Of a stretch of DNA of 64,000 bases, positions 52,624 through 61,707 are shown one piece after another; the stretch's first letter is position 1; every line of letters starts with the position of its first letter. Both the position numbers and the translations under genes were made by a program. The stretch is taken from contig NZ_JAENHP010000035.1 in NCBI RefSeq assembly GCF_016834655.1, forward strand, positions 27,948-91,947, in the 5' to 3' direction. This stretch comes from Paractinoplanes ovalisporus (lineage in GTDB: Bacteria > Actinomycetota > Actinomycetes > Mycobacteriales > Micromonosporaceae). The notes under the pieces are model-generated. The model was not told the origin of the DNA and did not search any database. It saw only the letters and a list, made by a program, of their open reading frames with translations.

Positions 52624-53910
52624 TCAGTCGAGCGCGGGCCAGGAGATCGTGACGGAGCCGTGGTGCTTGTCCAGGACAGCCGCCTCGGGCGGAATTCCAG
52701 ATCTGTCAACGCCGACGGGCCAGTATCCGAATTCGGGTTCGGTGCCACGGCCTTCGCGGTCCCAGGCGCGGATCTGCTCGCAGAGCGCGGCAGCGGCCAA
52801 CTTTCCATCGCTGCCGTACGCGCGAGCGCCGAACTCGACGCCGGCGCCATCGAGGTCGGGTCGGACCACTAGATAGGCGAACGCCGCGCCGCGGACAACA
52901 CCGAACGGGAACCATCTGCCTCGCTCCGAGGCCACGGCGGTTCCTTCATCCGCGGCGAGCAGACAGAACCCGGGCATATACCAGGCCAGCCAGAGGTGGA
53001 GGGACGCGAAGGAGACTCCATGACGGATCGACGCACCAGACCACACGTCTGTTCGCTCCGTACCGAGCACTCCGTCGAGCAAGTTGACGTCGTCGGGGAT
53101 TGTGGAGTCGAAGCGCAGTTTTACCTGTTTGCCGGTGCTGTCGGGCAACAGGAAGACCCGCTCTGCGTGCTGCCCCGCGCCCTGCATCGAGACGAATCCG
53201 GCTACCGCCATAGAGGTGCTGACCAGATGGTCGCCGTCGCGCCGGAAACAGATCGTCCGCGTGACACCGTTCATGATGAGCGGCACTACAAGAACGCCGT
53301 CCGGAGCAAGCTGTTCCAGCCACGCTGGCGCGATGTCCCACGCACCGACAGTCACGATGATCGCGTTGAACGGGTCCTCGCCGAGTAAGCCTGCTCCAGC
53401 ATCGGTGGCCAGAACCCGTACCCGATTGCCGTAGCCTGCCTCATCCAGCAGGCGACCAGCACGGTCGACGACCTCGGCATCGATGTCCACGCTGAGCACG
53501 TGGCCCTTTTCCCCCACGATCTCCGCGATCATCGCAGCGTTCAGGCCGCCGCTGCCGACCTCCAGCACCCTCATTCCGGGCCGGAGACTGGCCTGCTCCA
53601 ACATCTGGGCCTGGATGTAGGCGGCGGACACTGACGAGATCGCGACTCCGTGCTCATCGCGTTTGGTGACCACCGAGTTGTCAACGCCGTACGCGACCTC
53701 CAACGGCGTGCCAGCCGGCATGAAGTGCTCTCGGCGCACCGCCAGGACAGCTTCCTCGACCGCAGCCGTGGTGATCATCCCGCTCTCGCGCAGTCGGGCC
53801 ACCAGGTCCGCTCGGGAGCTCCCGGCGGCGTCTGACGTCGACGCAGCAGGGCCAACCAGAGAGCGCTGCGAGCCCGCGGCCGCGGAAGGCACGTCGGCGG
53901 AATCAGTCAC
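52624..53910 (-). CDS. FxLD-system methyltransferase (protein-isoaspartate O-methyltransferase-like)
   Basis: 428 aa from GTG 53910, with AAAGGA 7 bases upstream. Residues 60-250 match the PIMT fold: FMPAGTPLEVAYGVDNSVVT, then SSVSAAYIQAQMLEQ, and the SAM motif VLEVGSGGLNAAMI, VLSVDIDAEVV and IIVTVGAWDIAPAWLEQLAP. The C-terminal 180 residues are specific to lanthipeptide-linked homologues. Such enzymes methylate an Asp of the modified peptide to form an aspartimide and then isoaspartate. First gene of the operon, divergent from the epimerase. Confidence 0.9.
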   Translation of the reverse strand: MTDSADVPSAAAGSQRSLVGPAASTSDAAGSSRADLVARLRESGMITTAAVEEAVLAVRREHFMPAGTPLEVAYGVDNSVVTKRDEHGVAISSVSAAYIQAQMLEQASLRPGMRVLEVGSGGLNAAMIAEIVGEKGHVLSVDIDAEVVDRAGRLLDEAGYGNRVRVLATDAGAGLLGEDPFNAIIVTVGAWDIAPAWLEQLAPDGVLVVPLIMNGVTRTICFRRDGDHLVSTSMAVAGFVSMQGAGQHAERVFLLPDSTGKQVKLRFDSTIPDDVNLLDGVLGTERTDVWSGASIRHGVSFASLHLWLAWYMPGFCLLAADEGTAVASERGRWFPFGVVRGAAFAYLVVRPDLDGAGVEFGARAYGSDGKLAAAALCEQIRAWDREGRGTEPEFGYWPVGVDRSGIPPEAAVLDKHHGSVTISWPALD

Positions 53911-54135
53911 GGTGAATCCTTTCTTAAGCCAGGCCTCGATTGATAGAGACTTCGGAACATCAACAGGCTGGCTCGGCCTGTTTGAGCAACATGCGGTCCT
54001 GAGTCCGTCTCCACAATCCGGCAGGTACAACGAGCATGGAACGCCAAGCTGCCGGGAATCGAGCGGGAATCGGGAAGCACGGGCGGTCGGGTTTCCCGGT
54101 CGCGCCGGCCGATACCGGTGAAGGATGATGGGTCG

Positions 54136-55170
54136 GTGCGGTTGCTCATTCTTGGCGGAAGCTGGTTCCTGGGTCGCGCGCTCGCCGAGCGCGCGTTGGC
54201 GAGCGGCTGGACGGTGACAACGTTCAACCGCGGTGAGTCACGTTCAGACCTGCCTGGTGTTCAAGCGGTACGTGGGAATCGAGAGCGCCCAGAGGACTTC
54301 CAACGGCTGGCCGAGCACGGGCCGTGGGACGCAGTCGTGGACACGATCGGCTTTGTTCCCGACCAGGTCCTTGCCGCCGCGACAGCGCTTGAGCCAGCCG
54401 CACAGCAGTACGTCTTCGTGTCATCCGTAAACGCCTACGTCGGGTGGCCGAACGAGCCTCTCGACGAGGCTTCACAGCTCTTTGAGTGCCCTCCCGATGC
54501 CGGCGCGGGATACGGCAGCGAGCTTGGCTATGCCGGTCAGTACGGCGCGTTGAAGGCCGGCTGTGAACGTGCGGCGGAAGTCGTGTTCGGTTCGAGTCGA
54601 ACCACGGTGCTTCGACCGAGCGTCATCCTTGGGCCCGAGGAGTACGTCGGCAGGCTCACCTGGTGGCTGGCGCGTGCGGCTCGTGGCGGTGAGCTGCTTG
54701 CGCCCGCCCCCGCGCAGCAAGGCATGCAGCCCATCGATGTCCGCGATGTGGCGGCGTTCTTGGCGCTCTGCGCGGTCGATCGAAAGCCCGGTGCTTTCAA
54801 CGTCGCGGCGCCGATCGGTCACGCGTCGTTCGCCGCTCTTATCGAGTCCTGTATCGATGCGACGAAGGCAGACACTCGGCCGGTCTGGGTCGATCCAGAT
54901 TGGCTGATCCAACAGGGGGTCGAGCAGTGGACCGAGCTGCCCCTTTGGCGTACGCAAAAAGGTGTTTGGGCCGTGAACACCTCACGGGCTCAGTCCGCCG
55001 GTCTGCGTTGCCGCGCGTTGAGTGACACCGTCTTCGACACTTGGGCGTGGATGACTCGGGGAGGCGCAGCCGTAAGAGGGGAAGGAGAGGCTTCTCGCGC
55101 GGCTGACCACGGCCTATCGCCGGAACGAGAAGCTGAGCTACTGCGCACGTGGCACCGGCCGGCGCTCTAG
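54136..55170 (+). CDS. NAD-dependent epimerase/dehydratase-family protein
   Basis: 344 aa from GTG 54136; GTG 54118 is an alternative. Rossmann motif RLLILGGSWFLGRALAERA (GGxxFLG) is at the N-terminus, DTIGFVPDQVL and VFVSSVNAYVG follow, with Tyr in YAGQYGALKAGCE giving the YxxxK catalytic pair. C-terminal region resembles reductases/epimerases of the NmrA/SDR extended group. Its role with the lanthipeptide is unknown. Its 3' end overlaps the convergent XRE gene by four bases. Confidence 0.82.
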   Translation: MRLLILGGSWFLGRALAERALASGWTVTTFNRGESRSDLPGVQAVRGNRERPEDFQRLAEHGPWDAVVDTIGFVPDQVLAAATALEPAAQQYVFVSSVNAYVGWPNEPLDEASQLFECPPDAGAGYGSELGYAGQYGALKAGCERAAEVVFGSSRTTVLRPSVILGPEEYVGRLTWWLARAARGGELLAPAPAQQGMQPIDVRDVAAFLALCAVDRKPGAFNVAAPIGHASFAALIESCIDATKADTRPVWVDPDWLIQQGVEQWTELPLWRTQKGVWAVNTSRAQSAGLRCRALSDTVFDTWAWMTRGGAAVRGEGEASRAADHGLSPEREAELLRTWHRPAL

Positions 55171-56570
55171 GCAGGCGGCAGCGCGGGCATGCTCGGCCGA
55201 CCGGCCGAGAATCCTTGCGCCAGCTGTTGCAACTGCTGTGCCTCCGTCAACCTCTGCAAACTCGGTGCCGACAACAGTGCGGTCAGGCGGTCGAGCCGAC
55301 CGAACAAGCCGGTTCTCCGTTGCTCAACTGGCATGTCCCACACGGGCCGGAGCGTCTCGTAGGTGCGTGACACGGTTTCGCTCTCCTCGCCGGGCTGTCG
55401 GGTGAGGATTTGGCAGCTTGCCAGGTCCAGACGCACCTCGGCTTCCAACGCGGTCGAACAAGCGTCAGACTGCTCAACAGCATGAAGCGCGGTTTCGGCC
55501 GCGCCCCTCGCCTTCAGCGGCAGATCCACCTGTAGCCATGCGGTGCTGGCGCAACGCGCTTGCTGTGGCACGGTGAAGCCGAATTCGCCGCCGATGACGT
55601 CATGGAGATCGTCGGAGCCTTGGACATGTCGCGCAGCGTCAGCGTCGCGTAGCGCCTGGCCCACTCGGTCAGGATTGCCGCTGTGCGCCCAGGCCCGGGC
55701 GAGGATGCAATGCGCACGGACGGAGGCCACGCCGACAGGAGCTAGGTCCACCGCCGCGAGGGCGTAACCCACAGCATCGGCTGGTCGTCCTGTCCAATAG
55801 GCAATGGTGGCTTGCATTCCACGCGCATAAGACAGCACGCCGGCATGACCAATCATGTCGCCGTATCCATAGGCGGCTCTGGCGTAGCGCCGGGCGGCGT
55901 CCCACAGGCCAAGGTCGATACCCGCGCTGGCAAGTAGCGCGGCCGTCTGCCCGGCGAGGAGAAGGAGCGAAGTTTGTTGCGCGGGTCTGCGAGTGCGAGT
56001 CATAGCAGCAAGAACCCGGTCGTGAACCCCTAGTGCCTCAGAGACCGCCGACGTCGGCGTCCGCAGCGTGAAGCCGCGCGCTATCTCAGCGGCGTCCTCG
56101 GCAAGCTGCTCGATCGTGAAATCGGGGATCACAAACGCTCCTGACTCCATTGCAAAGTCGCTGCTCAGGCGTGCCGTCTCGGCGAAACGACCCAAGAATC
56201 CAGCGTACGCTCCGGGCGTCGTGGAGAGCATCGAGCCTGCTGAATCCTCATCTCTGTAGGCAAGGATGTGTTCTGCGGAGCTCTCGTTGCTGTTCGGGCT
56301 GCGGGTCTGCAGAGGTACGGGGCCTCGGCCGTCGTGGAGGCCGATTTCGGCATCGGTCTCTACCCTGAGTGCGATGCGGTATGCGTCACGTCGAGGCTTT
56401 CGAGGGAATGTGACGACTCCCCGCTCGATCTTGCCGATGTCGTGGGGCGTCACGAGATACCCGGGGGCCAAGTGGGCGTTCACGGCGTTCGCCAAGGCCT
56501 CCCGGCTGCCGTAGAGACGCTGGCGAGCGGCACGGAACAACGCGTTCGGAGTGTGAGCGGAGCTTGTCAT
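55167..56570 (-). CDS. XRE-family regulator with TPR-like repeats
   Basis: 467 aa. An N-terminal helix-turn-helix is present (LFRAARQRLYGSREALANAV and VTPHDIGKIERGVVTFPRKP). The rest is a series of TPR-type helices (AARRYARAAYGYGDMIGHAG, AVGYALAAVDLAPVGVASVR). This is a common regulator in actinobacterial secondary-metabolite loci and may control the cluster. It is convergent with the epimerase and tail-overlaps it. Confidence 0.8.
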   Translation of the reverse strand: MTSSAHTPNALFRAARQRLYGSREALANAVNAHLAPGYLVTPHDIGKIERGVVTFPRKPRRDAYRIALRVETDAEIGLHDGRGPVPLQTRSPNSNESSAEHILAYRDEDSAGSMLSTTPGAYAGFLGRFAETARLSSDFAMESGAFVIPDFTIEQLAEDAAEIARGFTLRTPTSAVSEALGVHDRVLAAMTRTRRPAQQTSLLLLAGQTAALLASAGIDLGLWDAARRYARAAYGYGDMIGHAGVLSYARGMQATIAYWTGRPADAVGYALAAVDLAPVGVASVRAHCILARAWAHSGNPDRVGQALRDADAARHVQGSDDLHDVIGGEFGFTVPQQARCASTAWLQVDLPLKARGAAETALHAVEQSDACSTALEAEVRLDLASCQILTRQPGEESETVSRTYETLRPVWDMPVEQRRTGLFGRLDRLTALLSAPSLQRLTEAQQLQQLAQGFSAGRPSMPALPPA

Positions 56571-56672
56571 GATCTCTTGTCACACCGACCCGTCATCAAA
56601 TTGGCGTTGGTGTATCCGGGTCCACACTAGCTTCCTGTCACGGCTGAGCGTTCGTGCTGATGAGCCTCCCGG

Positions 56673-56888
56673 TCAACGGTCGAAGTCACCGTCCTTCGCT
56701 CCGCCGACGAATGCGTCGAACTCGGAGTCGGTGAACGTCAGCGTGCCGAGGTCGGGTCGTTTGGAGTTTCGCATCGCGACGCCGCCGGCTTCGAGGTAGC
56801 AAACCTCCACGCAGTCCGAGCCGCCGCCTGAACGGCCCGACTTGAACCAGATTCCGCGAGAGCGTTTCGTGGCTGACATTTCGTCCAT
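56673..56888 (-). CDS. DUF397 protein
   Basis: 71 aa from ATG 56888; GAGGAG lies 6 bases upstream (an ATG two codons earlier lacks room). The DUF397 signature is clear: IWFKSGRSGGGSDCVEVCYL, then AMRNSKRPDLGTLTFTDSEF. Such proteins are partners of adjacent XRE-DUF5753 regulators and may act as antitoxin-like or signalling factors. Its start lies 2 bp past the stop of the regulator at 56891. Confidence 0.9.
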   Translation of the reverse strand: MDEMSATKRSRGIWFKSGRSGGGSDCVEVCYLEAGGVAMRNSKRPDLGTLTFTDSEFDAFVGGAKDGDFDR

Positions 56889-56890
56889 GG

Positions 56891-57766
56891 TCATCTCCTC
56901 TTTGAGCATGCGTCGGCCGCTGCGGCGAGATGTTCGACGGAGTCGGCCGGGCTGAGTGCGACCCGCTGCAGTTCATCAGCGAGGTCGTTGTAGAGGGCTA
57001 CGTCGTGGGTCTTGTAGAGCAGACGATCCTCAAGGTTGGTGTCAACGTTGATGACGACCATCTCGGCTGGACACGTATAGGAGTAACGCGAGAAGGCCGT
57101 ACGCGCCTGAGCGTGCCGGCTCAGTCGCGTCACGAAGGGCAGGATCCTTATCGTGACGGAAGGCCGGTTGAGTGCGGCTCCGACTAGGTGGTCCAGCTGC
57201 TCGTGCATCACGGGTGTCGGTGCCGCCGATGTTCGATGCAAGACCGATTCGTCAAGAACGACCTCAAGAGGCGTTGCGTCAGCCCCCGACAGGATGGACT
57301 GGCGCTGGGCGCGAGCCTCGAGCATGCGAGCTGTGGAAAAGCGGCGGGAGTTCGCCGACCGGTCGGCGTCCGCGCGGACGGCGGCAAAAGCTTGTGTTTG
57401 CAAGAGCCCCGGGATGAGAAACGGCTGAAACTGGAAGATCGTCTTCGCGCCGCTCTCGAGGTCAGCTGTGCGGGCCTGGCGTGAGCCCATCTCGTCGTCG
57501 AACCGTTCCCACCACCCGGGTCGGGCTGATCCCCGAGCCAAGTCCATGACCCTCGCGAACCGGTCGTCTGCCACCTTGAGCTGGCGAAGCAGCGTCTCGA
57601 TGACGGACGAGTCGACCCGTCGGTTTGCGGTTTCGATATGGCTGATCTTCTGACGTTGAATTCCTGTGGCCGCGAAGAGGTCGTCACTCGTGAAACCCGC
57701 ATCCCGGCGGATGTCGAGCATTTCTTCCGCGAGTCGCAGTCTGCACACATATGGACTTACTCTCAC
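56891..57766 (-). CDS. XRE-family regulator with DUF5753 domain
   Basis: 291 aa from GTG 57766, with GGAGGT 5 bases upstream. An XRE helix-turn-helix is seen in FTSDDLFAATGIQRQKISHI. The C-terminal half is DUF5753: FQFQPFLIPGLLQTQAFAAV, VLDESVLHRTSAAPTP, MHEQLDHLVGAALNRPSVTI, RILPF. Together with the DUF397 gene it forms the common actinobacterial pair. Regulated target unknown; the plus-strand operon at 58182 begins 415 bp away. Confidence 0.9.
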   Translation of the reverse strand: MRVSPYVCRLRLAEEMLDIRRDAGFTSDDLFAATGIQRQKISHIETANRRVDSSVIETLLRQLKVADDRFARVMDLARGSARPGWWERFDDEMGSRQARTADLESGAKTIFQFQPFLIPGLLQTQAFAAVRADADRSANSRRFSTARMLEARAQRQSILSGADATPLEVVLDESVLHRTSAAPTPVMHEQLDHLVGAALNRPSVTIRILPFVTRLSRHAQARTAFSRYSYTCPAEMVVINVDTNLEDRLLYKTHDVALYNDLADELQRVALSPADSVEHLAAAADACSKRR

Positions 57767-57905
57767 GGTGAACCTCCGATAGCCGGACCGGAGCCGGTTT
57801 CCTGCAGGGGCGTTGAGGCGGCCTGGTCAGCGTAACTCAAGTCGTAGTCGTGAAATCGGCGCCGACGCGCCCTGGATGACTCGTATTTCCTGCTCAGGGC
57901 GCATT

Positions 57906-57946
57906 ATTCCCCGTGCATTCCCGTCGAGAATCCCGTCAAATTCCCG
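57906..57946. repeat. Four ATTCCCG-like repeats with about 11-bp spacing
   Basis: The final G of each box is at 57913, 57923, 57935 and 57946 (ATTCCCCG, ATTCCCG, AATCCCG, ATTCCCG). They lie in the 415-bp region between the regulator and the permease operon. Helical phasing suggests a binding site array for a multimeric regulator. Confidence 0.4.
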
Positions 57947-58181
57947 AGAAGGTGCCTTCACGGCTATGTCTTATTGGGTGATCGTGGAGCAACGCAATCG
58001 ATGGCGCTGGCTGTGTGGACAAACAACACGGCCAAGAATTTTCCATTCAGAACCTGCCACCATCGCCTCTCGGGAGTTTGAGGATGACCCTCCAGCTTGG
58101 CATTGCTTGTGACGATGCCTGCACATGTAGAGCACCAAATGTTCTGGTGAGTGGTCTGACTCTTGCGGCGGCGGTGTCAGC

Positions 58182-59645
58182 ATGAGTCGGGGCTCCACGC
58201 TGGCCCGGTATTCAATGGGTGGTGGTGCGTTGTTCACCGCTGCCGTGGTGGCGAGTTCGCCGCAGACGGTGCTGGTCGGTGGTATTCCGACTACCTATCA
58301 GCGCACCGGTGTGGCCGGCGTTCCGCTGTCATTCGTGCTGGTCATGATGGTCGTTGGGTTGCTGGTGGTGGCTTGTGTCGCGGTCGGTGGTCATGTGCGG
58401 CACGGCGCTCCGTTTTACGCGCAGCTGGCTCATGGTTTGAGTCCGTTGGCGGGGTTGGTGGCGGCGGGGGTCGCGTTTGTCGGGTACAACGCGTTGCAGA
58501 TTTCGTTGTATCCCCTGCTGGGTGTGACCGTGGTCGGTCTGACGGGCGTCGGCACGTGGTGGTCGTGGGCCTTGGTGGCGTGGTTGCTTGTGCTGCTGTT
58601 GGGCCGGTATCCGGGTGCGGTTGGGGCGAAGGTCCTTGGTGTCTTGCTGGCCCTTGAACTCGCGGTGATCGTGCTGTTCATCTTGGCCGGGTTTACCCAC
58701 CCGGCCGCAGGTGGTGTGAGCACGGCGGTGTTCGGGCCGTCGCAGCTTCTGGTGGCCGGTGCGGCGGCCAGCGTGATCGTGTTTGCGGTGGCCGCGTTCG
58801 CCGGGCTGGAGTCAGTGTTGGCGTACGCGGAGGAGGCGACGTCGTATCGGGCGGTGGCTTGGGCCGCGGGGGCGGCGGTCGTGGTGTGCGGGTTGCTCTA
58901 CACGCTGGCGTCTTGGGCGTATGGCGTGTGGCTCGGTCTCGACAATCTCAGCTCGGCTGCTGGAAAGGACGGCAGCCAGCCGCTGGTTCTGCTCGGTTCG
59001 GTGTTCGGTGTCGGGGTCATCGACCTGGCGACGGCGTTGCTGGTGACCAGTGTGCTGGCCGCGATGGGCTCGTTTCATGCCACGGTTGCCCGGTACGTGT
59101 TTGCGCTGTCGCGTGAGCAGGTGTTGCCGGCGTCGTGGGGGAGCAGGAGCCGCGGCGCGAAGGGCGGTGCTCCGGTGGGCGGCAGCTGGGCTCAGGCGAT
59201 CACGGCCGCGGTGGTCCTGGTGGGTTTTCTTCTGGCCGGGGCGGACCCGATGGCGGTGGTGTTTCCGTGGCTGTCCACGATCGGCGCGTTCTGCATTCTG
59301 CTGTTGCTGACGGCGGCGAACTGGTCGGCGTTCCAGTTCTTCGACCGTGGGCTGGGCCGGGCCGAGTCGGTGTGGGTGCGGCGGGTGTTCCCGTTTGCCG
59401 GCGGGATCCTCGGTGTGTTGGCGGTGGTGTTCATGGCTTCCAGCCTGGGTGCCTTGCTTGGCACCCGGCCCGGGTCGGGGCGGCCGTGGCTGGTCGCGGC
59501 GCCGATCGTGGTGGCGGTGCTGGCCGCGTGGGCGTTCGGGTCGTGGCTGCGCCAGGCCCGGCCGGAGATCTATGCCGGGGTAGGCCGTGGCGTGCCGGAC
59601 CCGGCCACGGTTCTGGACGACGATCTTGAGGACATCGAGGTATGA
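58182..59645 (+). CDS. APC-superfamily amino acid permease
   Basis: 487 aa, first gene of a five-gene operon. About twelve hydrophobic helices are seen. The start STLARYSMGGGALFTAAVVA and the GLESVLAYAEEATSYRAVAW region (conserved Glu in TM6-like segment) are typical of APC permeases. It probably imports the amino acid that the PLP decarboxylase uses, or exports its amine. Stop overlaps the next start by four bases. Confidence 0.85.
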   Translation: MSRGSTLARYSMGGGALFTAAVVASSPQTVLVGGIPTTYQRTGVAGVPLSFVLVMMVVGLLVVACVAVGGHVRHGAPFYAQLAHGLSPLAGLVAAGVAFVGYNALQISLYPLLGVTVVGLTGVGTWWSWALVAWLLVLLLGRYPGAVGAKVLGVLLALELAVIVLFILAGFTHPAAGGVSTAVFGPSQLLVAGAAASVIVFAVAAFAGLESVLAYAEEATSYRAVAWAAGAAVVVCGLLYTLASWAYGVWLGLDNLSSAAGKDGSQPLVLLGSVFGVGVIDLATALLVTSVLAAMGSFHATVARYVFALSREQVLPASWGSRSRGAKGGAPVGGSWAQAITAAVVLVGFLLAGADPMAVVFPWLSTIGAFCILLLLTAANWSAFQFFDRGLGRAESVWVRRVFPFAGGILGVLAVVFMASSLGALLGTRPGSGRPWLVAAPIVVAVLAAWAFGSWLRQARPEIYAGVGRGVPDPATVLDDDLEDIEV

Positions 59646-60499
59646 GCACCGTGACCTATCCCCGCGATCCGCAGGATCAACGGTTGACCGACATGCGGCC
59701 GCGACGCTTGGCCGGAGCCGGGCACCGCGCCCAGCTGGATCCCGATGATCTGCAGGCGTGGCAGCAGCATGATCTGCGATGGCAGGCCTTTCACCGGTTA
59801 CGGCTACTCAGCGTCAACCACGGCACCCTCGCCTGGCAGCGCAGGTTTCGCGCCCCGATCGCCGCGTACGGGCTGGCCTATCTGTTCACCCAGCCGATCG
59901 CCGACGCGACACCGGACGACGCCCGGCAGACGCAGGTGTGCGCCGCGACCCGGTTGTGGAAGGCCGGGCCGGAGTCACAGCATGTGGTGCCGCTGTTGTC
60001 AGCGCTGATCCACCAGGTCCGCGCACGTGATCCGCGCCGCCCGTGGGACCTTCGGACCGAGATCGCCAACCGCGCCGACCAGGGCATGAATACCAACGCG
60101 GTGTATTCCGGTCTGGGGCTGTCGACGCTCGACACCTACACGAGCAGTTTTGCGGAGGTATGCCAGACCGCCAACAGCGAACTCGACGTGCCCGGCGGCA
60201 TCCTCTATGTCGCTGGCGGGCCGGCCGGGTGGGCTGATCAGCGCGTGATCGTCGCGGACCGGCGCGGGGCGAGCGAGTTGAACGTAACCACCATTCACAC
60301 CCACAACGGGCTGAGCCGGTTCCGGCTGGACGCGCCGTACCCGTTCGCCGAGGTCGCCCTGCACACCCTGTACCAGGAATCCGGCTCCGGTGAACTGCTG
60401 CGCCTGATGTGGGACCTCGACCAAGCGCTGCGCGAGGCCGACGAGGCCCGCCGCCACGCCACGAGCAGCCCGCAGAACCGGCACCGGCGGCCGTCATGA
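59642..60499 (+). CDS. Hypothetical protein in the decarboxylase operon
   Basis: 285 aa, ATGA overlap on both sides (start 59642 overlaps the permease stop, stop overlaps the decarboxylase start). Helical first half (LDPDDLQAWQQHDLRWQAFH) and a mixed second half (DVPGGILYVAGGPAGWADQR). No family recognised. The tight coupling suggests a role in the same pathway. Confidence 0.65.
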   Translation: MSTVTYPRDPQDQRLTDMRPRRLAGAGHRAQLDPDDLQAWQQHDLRWQAFHRLRLLSVNHGTLAWQRRFRAPIAAYGLAYLFTQPIADATPDDARQTQVCAATRLWKAGPESQHVVPLLSALIHQVRARDPRRPWDLRTEIANRADQGMNTNAVYSGLGLSTLDTYTSSFAEVCQTANSELDVPGGILYVAGGPAGWADQRVIVADRRGASELNVTTIHTHNGLSRFRLDAPYPFAEVALHTLYQESGSGELLRLMWDLDQALREADEARRHATSSPQNRHRRPS

Positions 60500-61707
60500 C
60501 CCTCACCGACCTTGTCTCCCCTGCGGTCCGGCCCGGCCTGCCGTTGAACGTGCGCGCTGCATTGCTGGGCTCCGAGCTGGCCGCCGATCGGCACCTGCAC
60601 CTGGCGTTCCCTGGCGCTACCGACCGCACCTACCCGGACCTGGCTGCTGTCCTGACGGCGCAGTTGCTCAACAACGTCGGGGACCCGTGGACCTCCGGGC
60701 ACGGCCGTAACCACACCAAGGCCTACGAGGTCGAGGTCGTGCGCATACTCGGCGAGCTGTTCGGCGGCGACCATCGGGTGTGGGGATACGTGGCCACCGG
60801 CGCGACCGAAGGCACTCTGCATGCGGTCGACGAGGCCGCGACTGCGCTGCCCGACCTGGTCATCTACGCCTCCACCGCGGCGCACTATTCGGTAGTCAAA
60901 GCCGCCCGGCTGGTGCGTGCGACCTTTGTGCAGATCCCCACCGACCATCGCGGGCGGATGAACCTCACCCGCCTGTCCTTTGAACTGAGAAGGTTCCGGG
61001 ACCGGCCCGCCATGGTCGTCGCTACCGTCGGCACCACCGAGCGCGAAGCCGTCGACGACGTCGCCGCCATCGCCGGGCTCTGCAACGACTTGCGCATCAC
61101 CCGCCGCCGGATCCACGTCGACGCCGCTCTGGCCGGAATCCCTCTGGCCCTGCTCCCCGCCGACCAGCGGCCGGCCTTCGGGTTCGGCGCGGGCGCCACC
61201 AGCCTGGTGATCTCCGGCCACAAGTTCCTGTCGACGCTGATGCCGTGCGCCGTCATCATCTATCCGCAGCGGCCGCAGGCCTCACCGGCGGAGGTGTCCT
61301 ACATCGGGGCGGCGGACACCACCATCACCGGATCCCGCTCCGGTCACACCCCGCTGCTGCTCTACTGGTCGCTCACGGCCGACGGTGGTCTGGATGCCCA
61401 CCGCCGTCGGGCCGACCAAGCCCGTGAACTTTCCGCATACACCTACGATCGGCTGTGTCGGCTCGGTTGGGACGCATGGTGGGAACCACCCGCGTTCACC
61501 GTGACCTTGACTCAGCCCGACGTGGCGTTGCGGCGGCCATGGGTGCTCGGCGGTGACAACACAGTAGGCCGAATCATCTGCATGCCTGGTCTGGAGAAGA
61601 CCTGGATCGACGAATTCTGTACCGATCTCGCGGATGCCCACCGGCCCTCCTTGACTGTTCCGATTTCTCGGCGATCTATCGCCCCCAGAACGGGACCGGT
61701 GTCATGA
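60496..61707 (+). CDS. PLP-dependent group II decarboxylase (histidine-decarboxylase-like)
   Basis: 403 aa from ATG 60496. Motifs of the PLP histidine/aromatic decarboxylase family: VWGYVATGATEGTLHAVDEA, AHYSVVKAARL (His stacking on PLP), RIHVDAALAG (Asp209), and SGHKFLST with Lys243 as PLP Schiff-base lysine. It would convert an amino acid to an amine. Permease and methyltransferase in the operon suggest uptake and later N- or O-methylation. Substrate (His or other) is not fixed by sequence. Confidence 0.85.
   Translation: MTLTDLVSPAVRPGLPLNVRAALLGSELAADRHLHLAFPGATDRTYPDLAAVLTAQLLNNVGDPWTSGHGRNHTKAYEVEVVRILGELFGGDHRVWGYVATGATEGTLHAVDEAATALPDLVIYASTAAHYSVVKAARLVRATFVQIPTDHRGRMNLTRLSFELRRFRDRPAMVVATVGTTEREAVDDVAAIAGLCNDLRITRRRIHVDAALAGIPLALLPADQRPAFGFGAGATSLVISGHKFLSTLMPCAVIIYPQRPQASPAEVSYIGAADTTITGSRSGHTPLLLYWSLTADGGLDAHRRRADQARELSAYTYDRLCRLGWDAWWEPPAFTVTLTQPDVALRRPWVLGGDNTVGRIICMPGLEKTWIDEFCTDLADAHRPSLTVPISRRSIAPRTGPVS

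Noticed and set aside
57813..58112. Open frame of 99 aa before the permease
   Set aside because: No ribosome-binding site and no family; it runs through the repeat-rich regulatory region.
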